This document shows positions 1 to 7,169 of a stretch of DNA of 64,000 bases, piece after piece. The stretch is from Streptomyces sp. ISL-66 (GTDB taxonomy: Bacteria; Actinomycetota; Actinomycetes; Streptomycetales; Streptomycetaceae). The translations under genes and the position numbers were made by a program. Where the stretch lies: positions 17,414 through 81,413 of the forward strand of contig NZ_JAGGOW010000040.1 in assembly GCF_018614135.1 (NCBI RefSeq), in the 5' to 3' direction. The notes beneath the pieces were generated by a model. That model was not told the origin of the DNA, searched no databases, and saw only the letters and a program-made list of their open reading frames with translations. Position 1 is the stretch's first letter. Every line of letters starts with the position of its first letter.

Positions 1-1
1 C

Positions 2-1051
2 GACGAACGCGTGGACCTGGTCGCCGTGTTCGGCCCCGAGCACGGCTTCCGCGGGACCGCGCAGGCCGGTGGTTCGGAGGGGGCGGGGCGGGATCCCGCG
101 ACCGGGCTGCCCGTGTACGACACGTACGACAAGAGCGGCCAGCGCCTCGCGGACGTCTTCACGGCGGCCGGTATCGACACCGTCGTCTTCGACATCCAGG
201 ACGTCGGGGCCCGTTTCTACACCTACATCTGGACCCTCTACGACTGCATGCGCGCGGCCGCCCTCGCCGGCAAGGCGGTGGTGGTGCTGGACCGGCCCAA
301 CCCGGTCGGCGGCCGGCGGGCGGCCGGGCCCGTCCTGCAGCGCCCGTACGCGAGCTTCGTGGGCCGGGAACCGATCGCGCTCGCCCACGGCATGACGGCG
401 GGCGAGCTGGCCGGCCTCTTCGCGGGCGAATTCCTCCAAGGAGGCGGCCCCGCCCGGGGAGGCGGCCCCGGCGCGCGGTCCGTCCGGCTGCGCGTGGTGC
501 GGATGGCCGGGTGGCGGCGGGAGTCGTTCTTCGACGCGACAGGGCTGCCCTGGGTGCCGCCGAGCCCGAACATGCCGACCCCGGGCACGGCCCTCGCGTA
601 CGCCGGCACCTGCCTGTTCGAGGGGACGAACCTGTCCGAGGGCCGCGGCACGACCACCCCCTTCGAACTCCTCGGCGCGCAGGGCGTGGACCGGCGGTGG
701 GCGGAGGCGGCGAACGCGCTGGAACTGCCCGGGGTGTGGTTCCGGGAGGCCTATTTCACGCCTTCCTTCTCCAAGCACTCCGGGAAGGCCTGCGGAGGGC
801 TCCGGCTGCTCGTGCACGACCGGGACACCTTCGACCCGGTACGGGCCGGCATCGGGCTGCTGGTCACCGCGCGGCGGACGTGGAGCGGCTTCGCGTGGCG
901 GCCGGACCACTGGATCGACCGGCTGACGGGCTCGGACCGAGTGCGGCTGATGGTCGACGCGGGGGCGGGGGTCGAGGAGATCGCGGGCGACTGGGCGGCG
1001 GGGCTGGCGCGGTTCGCGGCGGTGCGGGAGAAGTACCTGCTGTATCCGTGA
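2..1051 (+). CDS. DUF1343 / NamZ-type exo-beta-N-acetylmuramidase, 5' end cut by window
   Basis: The reading frame is open from the first bases of the window, so the true start lies upstream. The visible 349 codons carry the family's opening motif FGPEHGFRG, then YDTY, FDIQDVGARFYTY, DRPNPVGG and the late NMPTPGTALAY and GTNLSEGRGTT blocks. Family members (NamZ in Bacteroidetes) release N-acetylmuramic acid from the non-reducing end of peptidoglycan fragments, so a role in cell-wall recycling or salvage is likely. There is a glycine/arginine-rich insertion at about residues 145-160 of the visible part. The secretion signal, if any, is not visible. Family assignment is confident; substrate is inferred. 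Confidence 0.85.
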   Translation, partial: DERVDLVAVFGPEHGFRGTAQAGGSEGAGRDPATGLPVYDTYDKSGQRLADVFTAAGIDTVVFDIQDVGARFYTYIWTLYDCMRAAALAGKAVVVLDRPNPVGGRRAAGPVLQRPYASFVGREPIALAHGMTAGELAGLFAGEFLQGGGPARGGGPGARSVRLRVVRMAGWRRESFFDATGLPWVPPSPNMPTPGTALAYAGTCLFEGTNLSEGRGTTTPFELLGAQGVDRRWAEAANALELPGVWFREAYFTPSFSKHSGKACGGLRLLVHDRDTFDPVRAGIGLLVTARRTWSGFAWRPDHWIDRLTGSDRVRLMVDAGAGVEEIAGDWAAGLARFAAVREKYLLYP

Positions 1052-1152
1052 GCCGGGCGGCCTCCGGCGGGACGGCTCCCGCCGGGGGGCTGGCCGGACG
1101 GGCCCGTCCGCAGGATGCTGTCGGGGAGGGAACGGCGTGGAGGGGGGACGTC

Positions 1153-2649
1153 ATGGTGGGCATCGGCGCACTGGCTACGGGGGCGGCGGGGATCGGGGTC
1201 CGCCCGTACGTGGAGCTGACCTTCGACTCCGAGGGCGACGCGGCCCCGGGCGCGAGGGAGGCGGTCTTCGGGATCGAGGCCACCGATCTGCTGGTCTTCG
1301 CCCACGGATGGAACTCCGACCGATCCACGGCGGTCCGCCTCTTCGACCGCTTCTACGCCCCCTTCGCGGATCTGGTGGGGACCGGGGCGCGGCTGGGGTA
1401 CGTGGGGGTCGTGTGGCCCTCGATCCGCTTCTCGGACGAGCCGATACCCGACTTCGACGGCCCCGGCGGGGCGTTCGGCTCTCCGGTCGGCGGTGCGGCC
1501 ACCGGGCCGGTCGGCGGGCTGGGGGACGGACTGGTCGGCGGGCCGGTCGGCGGGCCGGGGGGCGGTGCGGTCGGCGGGCCGGGGGGCGGTGCGGAGCCGG
1601 TCCACGGGGTGGCGCTGGACCGGACCACCCGGCAGGCGCTCGGGGCGTTCTGGCCGGGCCGGGCGGCGGAGCTGGACCGGATCGCCGAACTGCTGGCGTT
1701 GCGGCCGGCGCACGAAGGGGCGTTCGCCGAGTTCGGGGCGCTGGTGCGGGAACTGGCCGGGGTCGACGGAGTCGGCGCGGGCGACGACCTGGCGGCGGCC
1801 TTCGCGCCGCGCGAGGTACCCGCCTTCCTCACGGAGGACGTCATCGAGGTGTGCCGGACCTTCACCGAGGCGCTGGCCCGGGCGGGCGCCCGGCTGCCGG
1901 AGGAATCCGCCGAGGGCTCCGTCGAGGGCTCCTCCGTAGGCTCCTCCGAGGGCTTCCCCGGCGCCCGATTCTCGGTCGGCGGCGGGCTGCGGACGCTGTG
2001 GAACGGCGCCAAGGAAGTGCTGCGCCAGGCGACGTACTACCAGATGAAGGCGCGGGCCGGGGTGGTCGGCGAGCACGGTCTCGGACCGGTGCTCGCGGAG
2101 CTGTCCGGCCGCCGGCCCGCCCTGCGGGTCCACCTCATCGGCCACAGCTTCGGCGGCCGGGTCACATCCTTCGCGCTGCGCGCACTGCCCGTCGGCGCAC
2201 GGAACGTGAAGTCGGTGACGCTCCTCCAAGGAGCCTTCTCCCACTACGCGTTCGCCGAAAGCCTGCCCCACGACCCGGGCCGCGGCGGCGCCCTGCGCGG
2301 ACTGCAGGCCAGGGTCGACGGCCCGGTGTCGGCCTGCCACTCCCCCCACGACTCCTCCCTCAAGGTCTTCTACCCGCTGGCCTCCCGGATGGCCGGCGAT
2401 TCGGCCGGTCTCCTCGGCTTCGACGAACGGTGGGGCGCGATCGGGCACGACGGGGTGCGGGGCGTGCCGGGAGCGCCGCGGCTGACCCTCGACGCGGCCC
2501 TGCGCGGTGGTCTCCCGACCACGGGCTGCGTCAGCGTGGACGCGGGTTCCGTGGTCCGCCGGGGCGGCGCCCCCTCGGGGGCGCACAGCGACATCTGCCA
2601 CGAGGAGCTGGCCCGGCTGGTGGTCACCGCGGGGCGCATGGGGCGCTGA
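1153..2649 (+). CDS. Alpha/beta hydrolase-fold serine hydrolase with glycine-rich insert
   Basis: A 498-aa protein starting at ATG 1153 behind a purine-rich GAGGGGGG box; the open frame runs much further upstream but has no comparable start. The nucleophile elbow GHSFGG places the catalytic serine near residue 332, and LLVFAHGWNSD near residue 50 forms the oxyanion-side loop. Residues about 110-155 are a Gly/Val/Pro-rich low-complexity insert encoded by tandem GTCGGCGGGCCG-type repeats, probably a flexible loop. No signal peptide or membrane segment is apparent, so it is probably cytoplasmic. Substrate cannot be named. It lies 101 bp after the NamZ-like gene on the same strand. Confidence 0.8.
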   Translation: MVGIGALATGAAGIGVRPYVELTFDSEGDAAPGAREAVFGIEATDLLVFAHGWNSDRSTAVRLFDRFYAPFADLVGTGARLGYVGVVWPSIRFSDEPIPDFDGPGGAFGSPVGGAATGPVGGLGDGLVGGPVGGPGGGAVGGPGGGAEPVHGVALDRTTRQALGAFWPGRAAELDRIAELLALRPAHEGAFAEFGALVRELAGVDGVGAGDDLAAAFAPREVPAFLTEDVIEVCRTFTEALARAGARLPEESAEGSVEGSSVGSSEGFPGARFSVGGGLRTLWNGAKEVLRQATYYQMKARAGVVGEHGLGPVLAELSGRRPALRVHLIGHSFGGRVTSFALRALPVGARNVKSVTLLQGAFSHYAFAESLPHDPGRGGALRGLQARVDGPVSACHSPHDSSLKVFYPLASRMAGDSAGLLGFDERWGAIGHDGVRGVPGAPRLTLDAALRGGLPTTGCVSVDAGSVVRRGGAPSGAHSDICHEELARLVVTAGRMGR

Positions 2650-2774
2650 CTTCCGGCCATGTGCCACCCGCACGCCTCGACCGCCCCCGCATGCGCCCAC
2701 ACCAGTCAGGGCATGTTGGGCACACGGGAGCAGATCAATGCGCGGTACGGGTGCGCGGCGGAGGTGAAGGTGTG

Positions 2775-3368
2775 ATGGCGGGTTTCCGGAGTCTGGCCCA
2801 CCAGGTGCGCGATGCGCGCAACGACCGTGCCCTGCGGCGTCATTCGCTGCGCCGCTGCCTGGAGCGGTTCGCCCCCTACGGCCACCGCGCGACGTGGTGG
2901 CACCTGTGCGACCGGCACGGGATCGGCCCGGAGGACCGGGCCGCCGATCCGTCGCGGCTGGTGGCCGCGCTGGAGGAGCTGGAGGAGGCGCGGGCGGTCT
3001 GGCTGGAGTACGAGCGCCAGTTCGCGGAGCGCCGGCGACGGGAGAAGCACGACGGGCTGCGCCGGCCCGAGTGGGCCTGGGGCGGGAGCGGGGACGCGGT
3101 GGTGCGGTGCGCCGACCCGGGGATCCGGCCGCAGGGGGCGCTGGGCGAAGTGCTGCGGCGGCTGGTCGTGGCACTGGAATCGGAGCCGGGGACGGTGTGC
3201 CCGGTCTGCGGGACGCGGGAACTGCACTGGCCGACGGCCTCGGTGCCCGGCGCGGTCGCGGTGTGGGGATGGGACGGACCGGTGTGCGCGGGCTGCGGAA
3301 TCGTGGTGCCCAGACCGGCCCTCGCGGAATCCCTGTCGGCCGGAACGGGGCTGGCGGGCGCGGCATGA
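2775..3368 (+). CDS. Hypothetical protein with C-terminal zinc ribbon
   Basis: A 197-aa protein. ATG 2775 follows GGAGGTGAAGGTGTG; the GTG at 2772 is an equally possible start. The N-terminal two thirds are charged and predicted helical, including an acidic/basic stretch near residue 75 that could form a coiled coil. The C-terminal part has two CxxC knuckles, CPVCGT and CAGCG, about 30 residues apart, as in a zinc ribbon. Its stop codon overlaps the start of the next gene (ATGA at 3365-3368), so the two are probably translationally coupled. Function unknown; nucleic-acid or protein binding through the ribbon is only a guess. Confidence 0.7.
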   Translation: MAGFRSLAHQVRDARNDRALRRHSLRRCLERFAPYGHRATWWHLCDRHGIGPEDRAADPSRLVAALEELEEARAVWLEYERQFAERRRREKHDGLRRPEWAWGGSGDAVVRCADPGIRPQGALGEVLRRLVVALESEPGTVCPVCGTRELHWPTASVPGAVAVWGWDGPVCAGCGIVVPRPALAESLSAGTGLAGAA

Positions 3369-4741
3369 GACCGTCGGCCACGGGATCCGGGGCGGCGGGG
3401 TGCGGGGCGACTGGGTCCGGGACTGCGGGATCCGGGAATGCGGGCTGCGGGGCAGCGGGATCCGGGACTGCGGAGTCCGGGATGCAGAGCTCCGGGGCCG
3501 CAACGCCGGGGGCGCCGGACTGCGGGGCGACGACGTCCGGGACAGCGGGGCGCGGGACGGCGGTGCCCGGGGCGGCTGGGTCCGGGACTGCGGGATCCGG
3601 GACTGCGGAGTCCGGGGCGCAGAGCTCCGGGGCGGCAACGTCGGGGGCGCCAGACTGCGGGGCGACGACGTCCGGGACAGCGGGGCGCGGGACGGCGATG
3701 TCCGGGGCGGCTGGGTCCGGGACTTGGCCGTTCCGGCGGCCCCCGCTGTTGGTGTCGTTGAACGGTTCGCGGGGTGCTGCGGACGGCCCGGCCGTGCCCC
3801 TGTCCCCCGGGGACCTGGTGCAAGCGGCCCTGGAGGCCGTGGCCGCCGGGGCCGGTGAGGTACTGGTGCATCCGCGCACCCCGTGCGGGCGGGAGAGCCT
3901 CTCGCCCCGGGTGGTCGGACCCGTCCTGGAGGCCTTGCGGGGCGCGGTGGCGGGCGTCGGCGGCGGCACGATGGCCGGTGGCCGCGCGGAAGAGCCGGCC
4001 GGGGCCCGATCCCTCGCCGGTGGCGGCGTCCGAGAACCGGCTGGGGCCGGGGCTGAAGTAGGGGCCGGGGTCGGGATTGGGGCCAGGACTTGGGCCGGAG
4101 CCGGGACCGGGTCCGGGGTCGGGTCCGGGGTCGGGGTCGGGTCCGGGGTCGGGGTCGGGGTCGGGGTCGGTGTCGGTGTCGGTGTCGGGGGCGGGGTCGG
4201 GGGCAGGGCTTGCGCCGGGGTTGGGGGCGGGTCCGGGGTCTGCGTGCAGCTCTCCGTGCTCGCCAGTGTCCCCGCCGAGCCCGATCCGGCGGGGCGCGTG
4301 GCGCGGGTGCGGTCATGGACGGTACTGCCGGACCGGGCGGTGGTGCGGTTCGCGGAGCCGGGGGCCCGGGAGCTGGCCGAGGCGCTGCTGGAGCGCGGCG
4401 TCGCGGTGGACGCGGAGGTCCCGGTGGGCGGGTCGACCGAGCCGCTGGCCCGCTTCCTGGCCTGGCCGGTACGGGATCCCGCGCGGGTCCGCATCCTGGC
4501 CGAACTGGCCTCCGCCGACCCGGGGTCGACCGTCGAACTGCTGCGGCGGCTGCCGCCGGTGCCGGTGCTGCTGTTCGGGCGGGACGCTGCGGCCTGGCCG
4601 GTGCTGCGGCTGGCCGCGCGGTGCGGCACGGGCGCGCGGATCGGCGTAGGAGACGTGCTGCACCTGCCGGACGGGCGGTCGGCCCGCTCCAACGCGGAGC
4701 TGGTCGCGGCGGCGGTCGCCGTGCGGGAAGCCGGGGCCTGA
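3365..4741 (+). CDS. Degenerate BKACE / DUF849 (keto-acid cleavage) protein with repeat expansions
   Basis: A 458-aa frame starting by ATGA overlap with the zinc-ribbon gene. Residues 128-180 (LLVSLNGSR, VPLSP, VHPRTPCGRESL) and 280-455 (RSWTVLPD, EPGARELAEALLERGV, RILAE, AWPVLRLAA, LPDGRSARSNAELVAAA) match the TIM-barrel family of 3-keto-5-aminohexanoate cleavage enzymes. The usual HxH metal motif reads LVH, so one ligand is gone, and the TTGAW-type strand and LLHGE motif are altered, so catalysis is doubtful. Residues 1-125 are Gly/Ser/Thr/Ala repeats and residues about 195-280 a Gly-Val-Ser run; both are absent from normal family members of about 250 aa. ATG 3698, just before the domain, is an alternative start. 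Confidence 0.6.
   Translation: MRPSATGSGAAGCGATGSGTAGSGNAGCGAAGSGTAESGMQSSGAATPGAPDCGATTSGTAGRGTAVPGAAGSGTAGSGTAESGAQSSGAATSGAPDCGATTSGTAGRGTAMSGAAGSGTWPFRRPPLLVSLNGSRGAADGPAVPLSPGDLVQAALEAVAAGAGEVLVHPRTPCGRESLSPRVVGPVLEALRGAVAGVGGGTMAGGRAEEPAGARSLAGGGVREPAGAGAEVGAGVGIGARTWAGAGTGSGVGSGVGVGSGVGVGVGVGVGVGVGGGVGGRACAGVGGGSGVCVQLSVLASVPAEPDPAGRVARVRSWTVLPDRAVVRFAEPGARELAEALLERGVAVDAEVPVGGSTEPLARFLAWPVRDPARVRILAELASADPGSTVELLRRLPPVPVLLFGRDAAAWPVLRLAARCGTGARIGVGDVLHLPDGRSARSNAELVAAAVAVREAGA
3455..3724 (+). repeat. 135-bp imperfect tandem duplication inside the BKACE-like gene
   Basis: Two adjacent copies with an exact 135-bp (45-codon) offset: CGGAGTCCGGG begins at 3471 and again at 3606, and AGAGCTCCGGGG at 3486 and 3621. 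The copies differ at a few positions. Within each copy shorter motifs such as TCCGGGAC recur. The offset preserves frame, so it lengthens the Gly/Ser/Thr leader of the encoded protein. Confidence 0.85.
4095..4200 (+). repeat. GGGTCG/GGGTCC hexanucleotide run
   Basis: Roughly seventeen imperfect copies of a GGGTC(C/G) hexamer, encoding a Gly-Ser-Gly-Val run in the middle of the degenerate BKACE-like protein. Such a run is prone to length change in whole-codon steps. Confidence 0.8.
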
Positions 4742-4827
4742 GCCGGAGACGAGCCCGGGACCGGGGCAGAGACCCGCCGGAACAGGGACCCGGCCCAGGA
4801 CACAGACCCGGCCCGGGACACAGACCC
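4742..4827. repeat. Short GACCCGGCCCGGGACACA repeats between convergent genes
   Basis: The spacer between the BKACE-like gene and soxR holds two to three imperfect copies of an 18-bp unit built on ACAGACCCGGCCCGGGAC. No gene is visible in it. Confidence 0.6.
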
Positions 4828-4850
4828 GGCCCGGGACAGGGACCCGGGCC
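4828..4850. terminator. Bidirectional hairpin between convergent genes
   Basis: A perfect 8-bp inverted repeat, GGCCCGGG (4828-4835) and CCCGGGCC (4843-4850), with a 7-nt loop ACAGGGA. It ends one base before the soxR stop codon and follows the BKACE-like gene, so it could terminate both. There is no T tract, which is usual in this group. Confidence 0.6.
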
Positions 4851-4851
4851 G

Positions 4852-5295
4852 CTACAGCCTGGAGCCCGTGAGGCGGTCGCCGAAGACGTCGTCCGGGTTG
4901 GACAGCGCGCAGTTCTCCAGGGAGAGGCAGCCGCAGCCGATGCAGTCGGTCAAGTGGTCGCGCAGGCGGCTCAGTTGGTCGATCCGGTGGTCGAGCTCGG
5001 CGCGCCAGCTGACGGAGAGGCGGGCCCAGTCCTCGCGGTTCGGGGTGCGTCCTTCGGGGAGTTGGGCGAGGGCGTCACGGATGCTGGCGAGGGGGATCCC
5101 GACGCGCTGGGCGGCGCGCACGAAGGCCACGCGGCGCAGGGCGTCACGGCTGTAGCGGCGCTGGTTGCCGGAGGTGCGGCGGCTGGTGATCAGGCCCTTG
5201 GTCTCGTAGAAGTGCAGCGCGGAGACGGCGGCGCCGCTGCGCGCGGACAGCTGGCCGACGGTGAGCTCGTGGACCTTCTCGGGAATCTGCGGCAC
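4852..5295 (-). CDS. soxR: Redox-sensing MerR-family activator SoxR
   Basis: A 147-aa MerR-family protein. The helix-turn-helix [12 protein letters not shown]...[11 protein letters not shown] is followed by the dimerisation helix and the [2Fe-2S] cluster motif CIGCGC-x5-C near residues 119-129, which is diagnostic for SoxR. In Streptomyces SoxR responds to redox-active compounds such as its own pigments and activates a small set of oxidoreductase and efflux genes by distorting a long promoter spacer. GTG 5295 is chosen because a TACGCT -10 element lies 7 nt upstream, giving a leaderless mRNA. It is divergent from the MaoC gene and convergent with the BKACE-like gene. Confidence 0.95.
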   Translation of the reverse strand: MPQIPEKVHELTVGQLSARSGAAVSALHFYETKGLITSRRTSGNQRRYSRDALRRVAFVRAAQRVGIPLASIRDALAQLPEGRTPNREDWARLSVSWRAELDHRIDQLSRLRDHLTDCIGCGCLSLENCALSNPDDVFGDRLTGSRL

Positions 5296-5302
5296 ACCGC
5301 CG

Positions 5303-5308
5303 AGCGTA
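5303..5308 (-). promoter_or_regulatory. Leaderless -10 element of soxR
   Basis: On the minus strand TACGCT is followed by 7 nt and then GTG 5295. Transcription would begin at or next to the start codon, which agrees with the lack of a ribosome binding site. Confidence 0.5.
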
Positions 5309-5343
5309 GTCGGCCGGTCCGACGGCGGCGGACGGACCCGTCG

Positions 5344-5394
5344 TTGACAGATACATACGGTCGCAGCATGCTGGGCGCGCTGAGCAAGCGCTTA
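5344..5394 (+). promoter_or_regulatory. Promoter and TetR-type operator of the MaoC gene
   Basis: A consensus TTGACA -35 box lies at 5344-5349. The 14-mer TGAGCAAGCGCTTA (5381-5394), centred on the palindrome AAGCGCTT, sits where transcription should start. The identical 14-mer recurs at 6763-6776 upstream of the neighbouring TetR gene, so this TetR probably represses both itself and the hydratase. Confidence 0.6.
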
Positions 5395-5416
5395 TTAGCC
5401 AGGAAGAGGTACGGGC

Positions 5417-5878
5417 ATGTCCGAGCCGAGGATCTTCACGTCCGCCGAGGAGCTGACCGCCGGGGTCGGCGAACCGCTCGGCCCGAGCGACTGGCTGGAG
5501 GTGGACCAGAAGCGGATCGACCTCTTCGCGGACGCCACCGGCGACCACCAGTGGATCCACGTGGACCCGGAGCGCGCGGCGGGCGGGCCCTTCGGCTCCA
5601 CCATCGCGCACGGATATCTCACACTGTCGCTGCTGCCGAGTCTGGTGCCGCAGATCATGCGGGTCGAGGGCATGAAGATGGGCATCAACTACGGGGTCGA
5701 CAAGGTGCGCTTCCCAGCGCCGGTACCCGTCGGCTCGCGGCTGCGCGCGACCGCGCTGATCACGGAGGTCGTGGAGGCGGGCGGCGGCGTGCAGGTGTCG
5801 GCGACCGTCACGGTGGAGCGCGAGGGCGGCGAGAAGCCGGTGTGCGTGGCGCAGTCGGTGTCCCGCTACTACTTCTGA
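5417..5878 (+). CDS. MaoC-family enoyl-CoA hydratase / dehydratase
   Basis: A 153-aa single hot-dog-fold protein. The hydratase motif ADATGDHQWIH (about residues 34-44, with the catalytic Asp and His) and the following GPFGSTIAHGYLTLSL block are intact. Members hydrate short-chain trans-2-enoyl-CoA or act on related thioesters, usually as dimers. ATG 5417 follows AGGAAGAGG at normal spacing. The gene is convergent with the TetR gene at 5956-6606 and shares its operator, which suggests control by an acyl-CoA-type ligand. Substrate unknown. Confidence 0.9.
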   Translation: MSEPRIFTSAEELTAGVGEPLGPSDWLEVDQKRIDLFADATGDHQWIHVDPERAAGGPFGSTIAHGYLTLSLLPSLVPQIMRVEGMKMGINYGVDKVRFPAPVPVGSRLRATALITEVVEAGGGVQVSATVTVEREGGEKPVCVAQSVSRYYF

Positions 5879-5955
5879 GTCCCGGGTTGCCCGCTCGCGA
5901 ACCGCTCCCCGCCCCGAAGCGCTTCCGGGCCCCTCGCGGGCCTTGGCCTTCCGGG

Positions 5956-6606
5956 CTATTTCCGGGCGTCCCCGCCGGCGCCGCCCGTGCCGGCGCCCAC
6001 CATGCGGAGTACGAGGTCGGCGTAGAGGGAGCCGACCTCGTCGGGCGTTCGGCGGCCGTCCGTGCTGAACCAACGGGCGACGTCGATGCAGAGCGAGAGG
6101 ACGGCGAGGGTGGTGCCGGGGACGTCTGGGACGTCGAACTCCCCCGCGGCGACCCCGTCCGCGATGATGCGGCGGACGGCGGCGTCGCTCCGCCGGCGCA
6201 GCGCCACGATTTCGGAGCGGTGCTCCGAACCGAGAGCATCGAGCTCGTACTGGACCACGCGCGCGGTGGTGTGGTGGGCCGCGTGCCACCGCACGAAGGA
6301 CCGTACGGCCTCGGTGAGCCGATCGGCGGCGGTTCCCGGGCCGGAGGCGGCCGTGTCCAGGATCTCCAGGGCCTTGTCGTGGCCGATCCGGCTGATCCGG
6401 TGGAGCAGCTCTTCCTTGGTCTTGTAGTGGATGTAGAGGGCCGCGGGGCTCATGCCGGCCCGCCCGGCGATGTCACGCGTGGTGGTGGCGTGGTACCCGC
6501 GCTCCGCGAAGGCCTCGACGGCGGCGACGAGCAGCCGCCGCGCGGCGTCGGGAGTGACCTCCGACCACGGCTGGTAGCCGCCGGCCGTCTCCTGCGCGCT
6601 GTCCAT
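5956..6606 (-). CDS. TetR/AcrR-family regulator, probably of acyl-CoA metabolism
   Basis: A 216-aa repressor. The N-terminal helix-turn-helix ARRLLVAAVEAFAERGY...TTTRDIAGRAGMSPAALYIHY is canonical; the C-terminal ligand domain begins near residue 80. Context (MaoC hydratase, acyl-CoA dehydrogenase) and an AGCAAGCGCTTA operator resembling those of KstR2-like and other fatty-acid TetR proteins suggest an acyl-CoA ligand. This is an inference. An operator copy lies about 160 bp upstream of its start, consistent with autorepression. Its own leader carries an unusual 8-bp tandem repeat. Confidence 0.9.
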   Translation of the reverse strand: MDSAQETAGGYQPWSEVTPDAARRLLVAAVEAFAERGYHATTTRDIAGRAGMSPAALYIHYKTKEELLHRISRIGHDKALEILDTAASGPGTAADRLTEAVRSFVRWHAAHHTTARVVQYELDALGSEHRSEIVALRRRSDAAVRRIIADGVAAGEFDVPDVPGTTLAVLSLCIDVARWFSTDGRRTPDEVGSLYADLVLRMVGAGTGGAGGDARK

Positions 6607-6652
6607 CGCCGTCTCACCCTCTTCGCGAACGCTGCCCCGCAGTGCCCTGACT

Positions 6653-6680
6653 CACTGGTGCACTGGTGCACTGGTGCACT
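6653..6680. repeat. 8-bp tandem repeat CACTGGTG in a tetR leader
   Basis: Three perfect and one degenerate copy of CACTGGTG lie just upstream of the TetR start, followed to about 6735 by looser CTGA(T/C)G(C/T)CC-type repeats. No gene is apparent. Confidence 0.75.
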
Positions 6681-6762
6681 GATCCCTCACCCCCTGGCCC
6701 CCTGACGCTCTGATGTCCTGACGCCCTGATGCCCTGGTGGGAAGGGACAGCCTACCGGAGGG

Positions 6763-6776
6763 TGAGCAAGCGCTTA
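6763..6776. promoter_or_regulatory. Second copy of the TGAGCAAGCGCTTA operator
   Basis: Identical over 14 bp to the site at 5381-5394. It overlaps the stop codon of the YiaA-like gene and lies upstream of the TetR gene at 5956-6606. Confidence 0.6.
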
Positions 6777-7088
6777 GGCCGCCTGACCGCCGTGCGCCTT
6801 CGGCTTCGGCGCGTAGGGGTCGTACTCCGCCATCATCTTCTCCATCCGGGCCTGGTCGACCCGGCTGACGATCTGCGTGACCTCCTGCCGGTCGCGGACC
6901 ACCTTGGCGAGGGTGAAGGCCGAGGTGGTGAGGTACAGGATCGCGATGCCGAGAAAGGCGCGCACCCAGCCGTCGGCGTCCATGTTGTAGATCCCGAGGG
7001 ACACCGCGGCGATGGCGATGCCGAAGGAGGCGACGGCCTGCCCGTAGTAGGCGCCCGTGTTCTGCTGCTTGACCGGTGTCTCGTTCAT
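6774..7088 (-). CDS. YiaA/YiaB-family small inner-membrane protein
   Basis: A 104-aa protein with two hydrophobic segments, AVASFGIAIAAVSLGIYNM and VRAFLGIAILYLTTSAFTLA, joined by a short loop, as in the YiaA/YiaB two-helix domain. The C-terminal tail is charged and ends AEYDPYAPKPK. ATG 7088 is chosen because family members begin a few residues before the first helix; the frame stays open up to another ATG at 7169. No ribosome binding site is evident. Function of the family is not established. Confidence 0.8.
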   Translation of the reverse strand: MNETPVKQQNTGAYYGQAVASFGIAIAAVSLGIYNMDADGWVRAFLGIAILYLTTSAFTLAKVVRDRQEVTQIVSRVDQARMEKMMAEYDPYAPKPKAHGGQAA

Positions 7089-7169
7089 GGGTCCAGCTTG
7101 GCGCGGGGGTGGGCCCGTCACATCCGCGCTCGTACTCACGCGCGTACTCATCCCGCGCCGAGGGTCCAC

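Noticed and set aside
751..4821. A 1356-codon open frame on the minus strand
   Set aside because: It is a shadow of high-GC coding sequence: Pro/Thr/Arg-rich, no domain, and it runs antisense to four better supported genes.
5917..5924. Third AAGCGCTT core between the MaoC and tetR genes
   Set aside because: Only the 8-bp core matches; the flanks differ from the two 14-bp operators and it lies at the 3' ends of both genes.
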